From Auricularia sp. M13 (Eukaryota; Basidiomycota; Agaricomycetes; Auriculariales; Auriculariaceae), in NCBI GenBank assembly GCA_037042915.1, contig CM073204.1, positions 930,001-994,000 on the forward strand: DNA of 64,000 nucleotides, given 5' to 3'. Below, in pieces: positions 43,743 through 54,866 of this stretch (the first letter of the stretch is position 1; the number at the start of each line of letters is the position of its first letter). The position numbers and the translations under genes are program-made. The notes beneath the pieces are model-generated. The model did not search any database. It saw nothing but the letters and a program-made list of their open reading frames with translations, and was not told where the DNA came from.

Positions 43743-45888
43743 ATGCCTTACACTCGGTTGAACGCTGCCGCGCTCACCGATCAAGACGCTCTCATCGTCG
43801 TCCTCTCCTCCGACGCTGTCCCATCTTTTCGCACACTCGTCGACTCCGGCTCCGAAGATCAGTTCCTCGATACTCAGTTCGCCGAGAGTCTTCGACTCCC
43901 TCAAAAGTCTCTCGATCAACCGCTTCGCCTTCGGCTCTTCGACGGCTCCTATCGCGGTGTTATCTCCAAATACGTGTCGCTTCCCGTCCGCTTCCCTTGC
44001 GGAACTTCGATGATCATCAACTTCCTCCTCACCACTCTAGATCCGACTTGCTCTGCAGTGCTGGGATACCGCTGGTTGGCCCGCTATAATCCTAGGATTG
44101 ACTGGTTCCATCACCGCATCTCTTTCCCCACTCGTGTCTCGCCCTCGGATCCCTCGGGTTTCGTCCCTGGGTTCTCGCTCGACTCGGATCCTCCGACTCC
44201 GTCGTCACCTCCTCCCGCGCCACGTACTCTGCCTCCCGAACCGCCGATGGACGAAACCGCCCTTCGCGCGGCCGCTGCTCGCGTCGACATCAAGATCATC
44301 GGCGCCGCAGCCTTCGACACCTCTCGTCGACTTCGCGGCTCAATGGTCTCGGCCATCTACATTCGAGATCCATCGGTGCCCGCTCGCTCTGCGTCTGCCA
44401 ACCCGGCCTCAGAAACCGGCGAAGGCATCCCCGAGTGTTATCACGAGTTCCTCGACGTCTTCTCAAAGGAGGCCTCGAATCGACTCCCTGAACATCGGCC
44501 GTACGATCTCAAGATCGACATGGAAGAAGGCAAGCCTCTCCCATCCGGTCCGATCTACTCGCTCTCCGAGCCCGAGCAACTCGCGCTTCGGGAGTACATT
44601 CAGGATAACCTCAGCAAAGGACACATTCGCTCTTCGTCGTCCCCGGGTGGCGCCCGGTTCTCTTCGTCAAGAAGGCCGACGGTTCTCTTCGCCTATGCGT
44701 CGATTATCGTGGGCTCAACAAGATCACTCGGAAGGACAAGTACCCGCTCCCGCTCATCTCGTCTACGCTCGACCGCCTTCGCACCGCCAAGAAGTTCACC
44801 AAGCTCGATCTTCGTGTCGGATACAGCAACGTTCGCATCGCGGCCGGCGACGAGTGGAAGACTGCCTTTCGAACGCGCTACGGCACCTACGAGTATCTCG
44901 TCATGCCTTTCGGTCTCACGAACGCTCCAGCCGCTTTCCAGCGCTTCATGAACGACATCTTCTCCGACCTCCTCGACGTCACGGTCACCGTCTACCTCGA
45001 CGACATCCTCATCTACTCGGACGATCCCTCGAAGCATGAGGAACACGTTCGAGAGGTCCTTCGACGGCTGCGGGAGAATGACCTCTTCTGTAAGCCCGAG
45101 AAGTGCGAGTTCCATGCTGACACCATCGAGTACCTCGGGTACATCATCAGCCCCGAGGGCATCAGCATGGACCCGAAGAAGATTGCCACCCTCCTCGAGT
45201 GGCCCGTTCCTCGCAACGTTCGCGACATCCAATCGTTCCTCGGCTTCGCGAACTTCTATCGACGATTCATCTACGACTACTCCGATATCGTCGTCCCGCT
45301 CACTTGTCTCACTCGAAAGACCGCAACGTGGAACTTCACTCCGCAATGCCTCGCTGCGTTCAACGAGCTCAAGAAGGCGTTCACTTGCGCTCCCGTCCTT
45401 CACCACTTCGATCCCGCTCTCCCTCGCGTCGTCGAGACTGACGCTTCCGACTACGCGATCCCGGCGATCTTCTCGCACGTCCTCCCGGACGGCTCTGTTC
45501 ACCCCGTCGCTTTCCATTCGCGCACGCTCACTCCCACCGAGCTCAACTACGACACGCACGACAAGGAGCTACTCGCGATATTCGAGGCGTTCGAACTATG
45601 GCGACACTACCTCGAAGGGGCCGAGACCCCAATAGACGTCGTCACGGACCACAAGAACCTCGAGTATTTCTCTACCACGAAGATGCTCACTCGTCGGCAA
45701 GCTCGCTGGTCCGAGTACCTTTCTACCTTCAACCTCCTCATTCGCTTTCGACCCGGTCGACTCGGCGGCAAACCCGATGCTCTCACTCGCCGCCACGACG
45801 TCTATCTCAAAAGGGGGGATGGTGGCTACGCCAGCGCAAACCCGCAGAACTTCCGACCCGTTTTTACTTCGGAACAGTTCGCCGCTTC
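43743..45888 (+). pseudogene. Pol of chromovirus 1, first part: protease, RT, RNase H
   Basis: A separate frame starts at 43743, 47 bases after the gag stop. The protease has DSGSEDQF as catalytic DSG. RT follows: after [12 protein letters not shown] the frame shifts at a CCC run near 44655 (one C short) and continues with the [18 protein letters not shown] and [11 protein letters not shown] motifs (YLDD at 44993-45004). RNase H has [10 protein letters not shown] and the TDHKNLEYF segment. The frame is then cut at 45888 by chromovirus 2, within FTSEQFAAS. The coding sequence resumes at 57554. The element cannot make Pol in its present state. Confidence 0.88.
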
Positions 45889-46208
45889 TGTAAGGGGTAC
45901 TTTGTGCTTAACTCCGAGCGCCGCTCATTAGGAATTGTTTTCGTCTATTTGGCAATACACTCTCTTACCGACTTCGCATTTCACTCACGTTCAGGCGCGA
46001 AGCTTGAACCGTGAATCGTGAATCGCGAGACCGTACTCGCTCCTCCCTGTCCTCTATACCGTCCTCGGGGGTCTGACTGGCAGACCCCTACTCCGACTTA
46101 TCGGTACAGACCGCTCATACGGCACGTACACCTCTGACGGTTGCCCGCCGTGACGTCAGTTGGACTTTCCCGCTAAGAACCTCAACGAGTGATCCCGCAC
46201 TCGTTACA
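45889..46208 (+). repeat. 5' LTR of chromovirus 2
   Basis: 320 bp, identical by eye to 57234-57553. Only a weak TATA-like CTATACC is visible. Starts TG and ends CA. Confidence 0.93.
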
Positions 46209-46287
46209 GAGGTGGACACTGTGAGGAAAGTCCCTGACTCTGGCGAGCAGCTACGAAATTTTACTCGGTGAATCCCGGTCGCGCGCG

Positions 46288-48297
46288 TTGTCAGCTACGC
46301 TCATGGATTCCGCGAATTCGCGCACTTCCGGCGCTTCTCGCGCCGGGCTGCCCCCTGAGGTCGAGCCTGGGGGGCGACCACCCGATACCCAGAGCTCCAG
46401 CAGCGGAACGCACGTCGGCGGACAGTCATCAGCGCCTTCGCCTTTAACCTCCTATCAGGACGCGCAATTCGGCGCTCTGGAACGCGCGCCCGACCATTCG
46501 ACCATATTCAACTCGGGCGGCAGCTCAAGCGCGCGCACTGTCATGCAAGGGTCTGCTTGGGCGCGCGGAATCGAGCGTTTGCCGCAGAGTTCGTTTGCAG
46601 TGGCCTCCAGAGACGAATCGCCGCGCGGGGACTCGCCGACAGCGGACGCGCTGTTGGCCAAGAGAGAGCGCCTCGAAGCTCGCTCTAGAGCCCCTACGGC
46701 TTCACCAGCGGGCGTGGGCGCGAGCTTTTCGGCGAATGACATCGCTGGTTTGCTGCAATCGCACCCTGACCTGAAGGAGGCCTACGACGCTATCGCCAAT
46801 TCGTACTGTCGCAAGCGCGAAGTCATAGATCTGGACGAGAACGGCCTTATCGTGCTCGAGCGCGAAGATGGGCAGCCCGGCCCAGTCGTGGCGGAGGAGA
46901 AGTTCGTCTGCCTCGAGGACCGCGTCGCCATGATACGCGACTTGGAGTTCTCTTCGCGGCTTATCGAGTACACGGGGCCCGGACTATCTAGGCCGGCCCT
47001 CAAGATAGGCGCCTACGCTCTGTTCGAAAATGTCGCCAATAACCTGTCAAGTGTCCTGCAAGCCTGCTTCAGCGAGCTCCCGTGGGCGGGAATCGCGCCG
47101 CACCCGAAGGACGACTGGTACGCGAACTACGTCACAGTTCTCGTCAAGCCATTCCCCACCGTCGGCCAGCTCGCTCGAGCGCGGTGGCTCAAGGATGGAT
47201 CGACCATGTTGCTGGAGTCGTCGAGGTACACCTGCGCATGCGCGAACCAGCGTCTTTGCCTCCCGGCCGCGGACATATAGCAAGGGCTTGGATCACTACG
47301 CGAGCTTCGGCACGCCCGCGCGGCATAAGACGTCCGAGGGGAGCGACCAGCAGTTCCAAGCGTCGCCACCCGATGACCCCTCAAGGAACTGGACGCCGAA
47401 GGACCAAGCCGTTTGGAGGAAGCTTCATTCGGGCACCCCGCGTCGGACGACGGATTTTATAACCGCACGGTGTCGCGCAACGTCGTGGAAGCGCGACGCG
47501 TGACACTGGTCGACCCTTTGCCCGCGCCTACGCCACGGCGTTCGGACGGATGGAGACGAGAGGACGACTTCCGAGAAGTATTCGACTCCGCGCGCCCGCC
47601 GGCAAGGAATCTGTGGACGCCGAGCGCGCCCAGCGCTCCCGCTGATTACCTGCCCTCGGCCGGCGCCCAACCGCCCCGTAGGGACTTACTCGCGGGTATA
47701 GGCACGCCCAGGTTGATCAACCGACCGCGCCCGTCAGGCGTCGCCGACGGAGCTGTGGGACATACGACCATTCGGGAAGCCGTCGCCGACGCTGCATCCC
47801 GTCCGTTGCTACCCAGCAAGGAACCGTGGCGCGAGACTCCGCCGCACGGCGTCGCCGCAGAGACATCAAGAACCGAGGTTTCCCGCCAGCTAGGCCTGCA
47901 GTCCGCGACGGCGGCGTCGCATCGAACGCACGCTGACATAGGGTTGGAATACTTCACCACCCCGCGCGGTCGAAATGAGCCCGCTGCTCCAGGCGGCGAC
48001 CCAACCGGCGGCGGTTCCCCCTCCAGCAGTGGAGGCGGTCCGAGCAATGGCGGCTACGGCGGCGGTCGGGGACCCGGCGGTGGCGGCCCTGGCAACGGCG
48101 GCTACGGCGGAGGGTTTGGACCTCCCGGCGGCGGTCGCGGACCTGGCGGCGGTGGCCCTGGTAGCGGCGGCTATGGCGGTGGTTATGGACCTCCCGGCGG
48201 CGGCGGTCCTGGACCAGGCGCCGGCGGCATAGGTCGACCCCCCTCCAGCTGGGCCACCCAACCCTCCTGGCGGCGGCGGAGGAGCCCCTCCAGCTAA
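46288..48297 (+). pseudogene. N-terminal Gag region of chromovirus 2, frame broken
   Basis: Begins at ATG 46288. The first frame holds to about 47224 (residues about 1-310, disordered Ser/Pro-rich then a folded-looking part with IAGLLQSHPDLKEAYDAIANS). Coding character then moves to another frame up to about 47432, and to a third from there (ATG 47413) to 48297. Each step can be explained by one missing base at or beside a GG, GGG or CCCCCC run (47224, 47432, 48240). The last part has Gly-Pro-Gly repeats (GGGGPGNGGYGG) around 48010-48230. It leads into the Gag core at 48383. I recognise no enzyme here. Confidence 0.6.
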
Positions 48298-48382
48298 CGC
48301 CCAAGACGCGCAAGGGCCTCGCATAGATACGAAATTCAGACTTGAGGCTCTACCGACGTGGGACGGCCGCGCCAGCTCCGTA

Positions 48383-51300
48383 TTGCTCTACTTCGCGGAA
48401 CTAAGGAAGTGGGCCGAACTGGGGGGCTCCATGCCAGTCCAGTTAGGAACCTACGCACCGCTGCGTTTCAAAGAGGCCGCGCTCGAATGGTGGGAGTCCA
48501 TCTCCCTAGAACAGCGTGATGCCATGCGTCGCGACGTCTACTCGCTCATCGAAGGGATCCGCACGGGGTTCCTTTCAAATACCTGGGTGCGCGACCTTAC
48601 TGAGTACTGCAACTCGATGGCGTTCCGGCAAGCGGGTTACCCCAAGGAATCGCCGCAGGCCTTCTTACGCCGTCGCGCCATCGTCGTAAACGCCTTATAT
48701 CGATTTTCAGAAGAAGAGCAAGTCTCATACATCCTCAGCAAAGCCCCTATTCCGTGGCTCGCGGTCTTCGGCGACGCTCACATACCCACTGTGGCCGACT
48801 TGCTGCGTCGCGCGGCGGAATCGGAACCACAGCTAGTGCAGGTCGCTGTCTTGGAAGATGAAATCGAGGAGCGCATACAGAAAGCGGTGGACCGCGCCGC
48901 TGAGCGCCTTACTCGAGGGCACGGAAAGCAGTACGTCCGAAGGCCATCAGTGCACGAACCCGAACGCGAGCATCGAGGGTACCAGCGACCCCCGCCCGCT
49001 CGCGTGCACTTCGCGGGTGCAGATGGCGAAGATGCGCTCATCGACCTTCGCGACCCACGCGACGGTCCCGACTCCGAGGTTGGCATGGAGGAGCCGCGCG
49101 ACTTGCAGTTTTCCGAGCCGCTTGACGCACGGGGCATCCAGCTGAACTCGGCTGACGCTGAGCAAGCGCGCAAGATCAGCGTGTACTTAGCGTCGAAGAA
49201 GAAAGGACCGCCGCCAGGAGGCCACAAGTTCCCGAAATATGATCACGTCAGCAAGCCGGCGCCGCCTTTCGACTGTCGATTCTGTGGTGGAAAGCACTGG
49301 CACAGCGAATGCATCCACAACCCTGCAAAGTCGGGCAAGAGCGCCGCTATGATCGCTACGCACGGACTACAACCGGACGAAGAGTATCTGTACGCGTTAG
49401 CCGAAGAGTCTGCGTTAATGACATCTCGTTCCTCGTATGCGCCCCTGCGTGAAGTTCTGGCGGCTATTCCTGTCCTTGCGCCCGACGATTCCTGGGTAGC
49501 ACCCACAGGCCCACGAATCACGCAAGAGCCCGACGCAGGAGCTCGGCGTTCAGTCAGGCGTGTTACTGCAGAAGAAACAGAAGACCCTTGGCTTGCTTGG
49601 CAACGCGCGAACCCGGGGTTGGACGTTGACCATGACCCCTTGCTACTGGAACAGCAGCCGCGGCGGAACGTGTTCCGCGAGCCGTCTCCACAAGCTCATA
49701 CGGACCGTCCGTATGTTCGTGACTTGGTGCTGTACTCGCCCGTAACCGCCTCGCGCGCGTTGGACGTATACCTGCCTTTGGAGCCCGACAGCAGGCAGGG
49801 CTATCATCCAATTCATCCCAGCATCCGCAAACCGTTGCACGTCTTTCCGTCAGACGAGCGCCGGGAAGTACTTGTGGTAGACGATGCTTTCGACGTGTGG
49901 TACCGGTCATCACCTAAGGCCAAGACGGACCTGCTTGAGGCTGACGGGGACGGCTACTCGGAAACGCACGATCGCCACCATGCTGCGGTTTTCACTGCCG
50001 CGCTGAACACAGAACACGTCACGCCGACGTTGCGCGAAGTTGAAGTGACGCCGCGCCGCCGGCCGCCGGATGGCCATTCGTCCGTGGGCATGGGTGTGCT
50101 GTCCGCGCCCGGAAAGCTCGTTTCCGAGCTAGAGGACGTGGTCACACTTCGTCTGGATTCCGGCGCTAGCATCTCGCTCGTGTCCGAAGAATACTTGCGG
50201 CAGCTCAAAGATCCGCCTAAGTTGCGTACTGGGTTAAAGATCGAAATAGCCCAATTAACGGACCAGTCCCCCAAGATCAAGGGCTATGTCTCGTTGCCCG
50301 TACGATTCCGCGCGGAGGATGGCACTACTATTATACTACGCGCGGAGCTCTACGTCGTCCCAGGAATGACAGTTCCGGTGCTGCTGGGAGAGGACTTTCA
50401 GCTAAACTACGAGCTGAGCGTACTACGGAATGTCGACTTGGGCACAAAGGTCAAGATAGGCGAATCCGGGTATTCTTTCAGAGCCGCGTCGACCGCGGAA
50501 AGCGCAGTCGAGCTGGAAAGCCAGGCGTACAAGCTAGCGCGTAGCTACAAAGTCGTCCCCAAGGGGTTGCCCGCGTTCGTAGCCAGGAAGCAGCACAAAC
50601 GGCACCGCGCGAATCGTCTTCGCCGGAAGCGCAGCACAGCAGACGGCGCGTTGCGCGCGTGGAAGGACGTGGTCATCCCTCCTGAAACCACTATACGGGT
50701 CCCTATCTCGGGTGACTTGCAGCAGGACCGGGAGTGGTACGTGGAGCGTTATCTGATCCCTCAAGCCGACGAAACGTTCCTTACGGTTCCGAATGTTCTT
50801 CTCGACCTACGCACCGCTTCCGCCGAGAGAGCAGAGCCAGCTTCTATCGCTAGGCGTAGCCTACTGCCCGTGTCGAATCCGACGAAGGTTCCTCGTATTA
50901 TTCGAGCTGGCACGCTGCTTGGATACGCGAAAGACCCGCAGGATTACCTGGACGCTCCGAAGGACGAACAGAGTTGGCATGACATGACGGCGACAGCGGA
51001 AGCCCTAGCCTCTCTAGCTAAGGAATTGAACGTAGCGGAAGCGGCTGGCAACTCGGCGGACGACAGCGCGCGCACAGAGCCTGAGCTGGGCGATGGGCCG
51101 TCGCTAGCGAGCGCGCCAGGCTTGCAGTCATCGTCGTCGCTGGAGCAACGTGCGCGCGGACGAGCGGGAGTTCCTTGCGCCGACGAATTGCGAGGAACAC
51201 CAGGCTTTCAAAGCGTCGACCCCGGCACCACAGACGAGTTACAGCCTCCAGCTCTGGCGGAAGCGCCAGACCCGGAGGTGTATTCGTCTGCCGACCTGGA

Positions 51301-51424
51301 AAAGCATTTGGACATTTCGCCTGACGTCCCAGCCGTCTATCGGCAGCGCTCTAGAGCTATTTCGCAAACACATCATGGCCTTCGGGCTCGACGGTCGACT
51401 AGGCGAGCTAGACGCCAATGCTAA
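48383..51424 (+). CDS. Gag core and protease of chromovirus 2
   Basis: 1013-codon frame. Residues about 1-170 are the Ty3-type Gag capsid domain (FKEAALEWWESISLEQRDAM, FRQAGYPKESPQAFLRRR). A zinc-knuckle-like CX2CX3HX4C (CRFCGGKHWHSEC) lies at 49267-49311; its spacing is one residue shorter than usual. The retropepsin has LRLDSGASISLVSEEYL (DSG at about 50156-50164) and PVLLGEDFQLNYEL. The frame probably reads on from the upstream Gag and into RT as one polyprotein: near 51345 the coding character moves to the pol frame by one base. The annotated start at 48383 is therefore only the first ATG of this frame. Confidence 0.8.
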   Translation: MLYFAELRKWAELGGSMPVQLGTYAPLRFKEAALEWWESISLEQRDAMRRDVYSLIEGIRTGFLSNTWVRDLTEYCNSMAFRQAGYPKESPQAFLRRRAIVVNALYRFSEEEQVSYILSKAPIPWLAVFGDAHIPTVADLLRRAAESEPQLVQVAVLEDEIEERIQKAVDRAAERLTRGHGKQYVRRPSVHEPEREHRGYQRPPPARVHFAGADGEDALIDLRDPRDGPDSEVGMEEPRDLQFSEPLDARGIQLNSADAEQARKISVYLASKKKGPPPGGHKFPKYDHVSKPAPPFDCRFCGGKHWHSECIHNPAKSGKSAAMIATHGLQPDEEYLYALAEESALMTSRSSYAPLREVLAAIPVLAPDDSWVAPTGPRITQEPDAGARRSVRRVTAEETEDPWLAWQRANPGLDVDHDPLLLEQQPRRNVFREPSPQAHTDRPYVRDLVLYSPVTASRALDVYLPLEPDSRQGYHPIHPSIRKPLHVFPSDERREVLVVDDAFDVWYRSSPKAKTDLLEADGDGYSETHDRHHAAVFTAALNTEHVTPTLREVEVTPRRRPPDGHSSVGMGVLSAPGKLVSELEDVVTLRLDSGASISLVSEEYLRQLKDPPKLRTGLKIEIAQLTDQSPKIKGYVSLPVRFRAEDGTTIILRAELYVVPGMTVPVLLGEDFQLNYELSVLRNVDLGTKVKIGESGYSFRAASTAESAVELESQAYKLARSYKVVPKGLPAFVARKQHKRHRANRLRRKRSTADGALRAWKDVVIPPETTIRVPISGDLQQDREWYVERYLIPQADETFLTVPNVLLDLRTASAERAEPASIARRSLLPVSNPTKVPRIIRAGTLLGYAKDPQDYLDAPKDEQSWHDMTATAEALASLAKELNVAEAAGNSADDSARTEPELGDGPSLASAPGLQSSSSLEQRARGRAGVPCADELRGTPGFQSVDPGTTDELQPPALAEAPDPEVYSSADLEKHLDISPDVPAVYRQRSRAISQTHHGLRARRSTRRARRQC

Positions 51425-54400
51425 GATTCGCACCAAGGAGGGTATCGAGCCCATTTCGCTACCCATGCATGGCGCGTCGCCCGAGAAGCGAAAGGTCATC
51501 GAAGAACAGTTGGACAAATGGTTCAAGCTGGGCGTCATAGAGGAATCCATTAGCCCGTGGGGCGCTCCGGTGGTCATCGTATATCGCAATGGCAAGGCTC
51601 GATTCTGCGTAGACTACCGCAAGCTCAACGCAGCGACCGTGAGCGACGAGTTCCCGATTCCTCGACAGGCCGACGTTCTGGCCGCGCTATCTGGTTCTCA
51701 AGTCCTATCAACTCTGGATGCGTTAGCAGGGTTCAACCAGATGAACATAGCCCCAGAGGACGTCGAGAAAACCGCCTTCCGCACGCACAAGGGCTTATTC
51801 CAGTTTCGGAGGATGCCTTTCGGGTTGCGTAACGGGCCGGCCATATTCCAACGGGTGATGCAGAGTATTCTGTCCCCGTTTCTCTGGCTATTTACGCTGG
51901 TTTATATCGACGATATCGTGGTGTACTCCAAGTCTTACGAAGAGCACCTGCAACATCTCGACAAGGTACTGGGAGCGGTCGCGCGCTCAGGCCTAACCCT
52001 CGCTCCGACGAAGTGCCACTTCATGTACTCGTCAATATTGCTGCTGGGTCATAAGGTGTCGCGGCTTGGCTTGTCAACGCACGACGAGAAGGTCAGCGCC
52101 ATCATGGAACTCGACCGGCCGGCGAAGGTACAGACTCTGCAAATATTCCTGGGCATGGTGGTTTACTTCCAGGCGTTCATCCCGTATTACTCGTTCATCG
52201 TCACGCCGCTCTTCCGCTTGCTGAAGAAGGGCGTGAAATGGCATTGGGGCGACGAGCAAGAGCACGCTTTCCAAGAAGTCAAAAAGGCTTTACAGGCTGC
52301 TCCCGTACTTGGTCACCCAGTCGCTGGACGCCCTTACCGCCTATACACCGACGCGTCCGACGAAGCGTTAGGCGCGTGCTTACAGCAGGTTCAAGAAATC
52401 CGAGTCGCAGACCTCGCTGGCACTCCAGCCTACGACAAGCTGCGCGCTGCGTTCGACGCGAAGGGTCCAGTGCCTATGCTATGCTCTCGCGTATCGTCTC
52501 GCACCAACGACGTACGAACAGACCTAACTTGGGCGGAGAACTTCGACGATACGATAGTTGAAACGGAGCGCGTTATATCATACTGGAGTCGCACCTTCAA
52601 GAGCGCGGAAAGGAACTATTCCGCGACAGAGCGCGAAGCCCTGGCAGCCAAGGACGCTCTCATCAAGTTTCAGCCGTATATCGAGGGCGAGCATATTATC
52701 TTAATCACGGACCATTCATCGCTCCAGTGGGCAAGGACCTTCGAGAACGCGAACCGGAGACTGGCTGCGTGGGGCTTGGTATTCGCCGCCTACAGTAATC
52801 TCGAGATTGTACACCGAGCGGGCCGTCTGCATTCCAACGTGGACCCGCTCTCTAGGCTACCCCGTGATGCACGCACACAGCGAATACGCAGCGCGCCCGC
52901 CCATTTGTCGCCCGCGAAGGACACCACGCCCGCCATTCATACCGACTACAACCTCGCGGAGTTACGCGAGCTGGCCGCGGCAGGCGAGCCGGCGCCGCGA
53001 ATGGCTTTCGCGGATTTAGCTTTCAACCTGGACGACTTGCTGGAAGCGCACGCACCGCGATTCGAAGCGGACGCGTTGGCAGTCACTCGCAGCGCTTCAA
53101 GGAAGCTGGCAGCGGCTCCTGAGGTGTCTGTAAGGGGTACTTTGCCAAAGCGTAAGGGTCAGCGCGCAAATCACGAAGCGGAGAAACTACGCTACGAGGA
53201 TAAGCTGGAATGGGAAGCTAGTAATCCACCGCCGACGCTGCTAGTCTCCATGAGCTTGCAGATGCGCAAACGCTATATCGAAGGCTACTCCAAGGACCCC
53301 GCGTTCAAGGATAAAGGTTGGAACTCGGACGAACGCTCATGGTACCCTGGGAACCGGTTTTATAGGGACAGTGATGGACTGCTGTTCTTCCGCGACGCCG
53401 ATCTCATGCCCAGACTATGCGTTCCAAAGTCCGAGCAGCGCGACTTGATCCAACACATCCACGAGTCAGCTTGGGAATCCGCGCACGCAGGACCGGCTAA
53501 AACGTATTTCAACGTCGCGGATCGATTTTATTGGCCTCGCATGCGCGTCGATATCGAAGCGTTCGTCAAGTCCTGTGACGTTTGCCAGAAGTCGAAGGAC
53601 AGCAACTTCAACAAGTACGGCAAACTACAGCCGCAGCCCATTCCGCGCAACCCGTATGAACGCATTTCGCTGGATCTGGTGACCGGCTTGCCTTGGTCGG
53701 GGTCATATAACGCCATCCTCGTCATCGTCGACGTATTAACCAAGCACGCGCAGTTCATACCCACTGACACGGGGCTGGACACAGAACGCTTCGCCGAACT
53801 TTTCATTCGCCATGTAGTCAGTCGCTTTGGCGTCCCGCTCGAACTGATTGCAGACCGAGATGGGCGCTGGCTTTCCCGCTTTTTCGACGCGGTGTCCAGG
53901 CAGTTAGGCATCCATCTGATGCTATCGTCTGCCCATCATCCGCAGCACGACGGGCAAACGGAACGTACGAATCGCACGATGGAGACCATGCTGCGCGGGT
54001 ACGCCACGGCTGATCCCTCCAACTGGTCGGAATGGTTGCCGGCCCTGGAGTTTGCGTATAACACCAACTCCCACGCATCCACGGGCGAAGCCCCGTACAA
54101 GCTGCTCTACGGATTCGAGCCGCGCTCGCCTATCGACCTTCTCGCTCCCGTGTCGAGTCAGGACTCCGTAGCCCGCGGGATCACTGCTCACGCCGGCGCG
54201 GATTCCTTCTTGGAAATGATGGAGGCGCATCGTCAGTCGGCTCGGGATGCGATTGCGCTAGCCCAGCATCGACAGGCTCAGGCTTACAACACCGGGCGAC
54301 GGGAACTGGTTCTCGAGCCCGGACAGCTAGTGCTCATCCGCCCAAAGTCGTTGCAACTCGTCGAATCGAAAGGCGAAGGCGCGAAGCTGGTACAACGCGC

Positions 54401-54759
54401 TTTCGGGCCATTCGCGATTCAAGAACGCGTCAACGATTCGACGTGCATCGCGTGGATCTCCCAGATACCTTCCCGATGTCGAACGTCATCCATATCAGCC
54501 ATCTCAGAAAATATGAGGAGTCGCCCGACCGATTCGGACGCCGCACTCAACTCCCATACCGCGTTGGGACCAGAGCGCTTCAGAGGAATATCAAGTAGAG
54601 CGGATAGTCAGCCATCGCCGCAACCGCAAGAAAGGAGTGCTCGAGTACTTAGTTCGTTGGGAAGGATACGGTCCCGCTCACGACGAATGGCTGACCGCCA
54701 GAGAGCTACGCAACGCTCCCGCGCGACTCCTTGACTACCGTCGGGCTCACAACATTTAG
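51150..54759 (+). pseudogene. Pol of chromovirus 2: RT, RNase H, integrase, chromodomain
   Basis: RT from about 51350: CVDYRKLN, MPFGLRNGPAIFQ and YIDDIVVYS (YIDD at 51903-51914). RNase H: YTDASDEALGA, then NYSATEREALAAKDAL and ITDHSSLQW. Integrase: a zinc-binding H-H-C-C region ending CDVCQKSK, then the DDE core with Asp in SLDLVTGLPW, Asp in IADRDGRWLSRF and Glu in HDGQTERTNRT. The main frame runs 51150-54734, but coding character shifts near 54448 and again near 54560. The third frame holds a chromodomain (YLVRWEGYGPAHDEWL) at 54601-54759, placing the element among chromoviruses. Chromodomains guide integration to marked chromatin. Two one-base breaks would cut integrase from its chromodomain. 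Confidence 0.87.
53129..53144 (+). repeat. 16-bp copy of the LTR start inside pol of chromovirus 2
   Basis: TGTAAGGGGTACTTTG here is identical to the first 16 bases of the element's own LTR (45889, 57234), and the two preceding bases (TC) also match. It lies in coding sequence between RNase H and integrase. Confidence 0.7.
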
Positions 54760-54866
54760 CGGCCTGCGTGCCGTTCCTCGCCCGCTGCGAGCCACTGTCA
54801 TTACCCGGCTAACCATCACTTCACGCGTTTCTTTTAATCTCCGATTTTCTCTCGTTCCTCCCTTCC

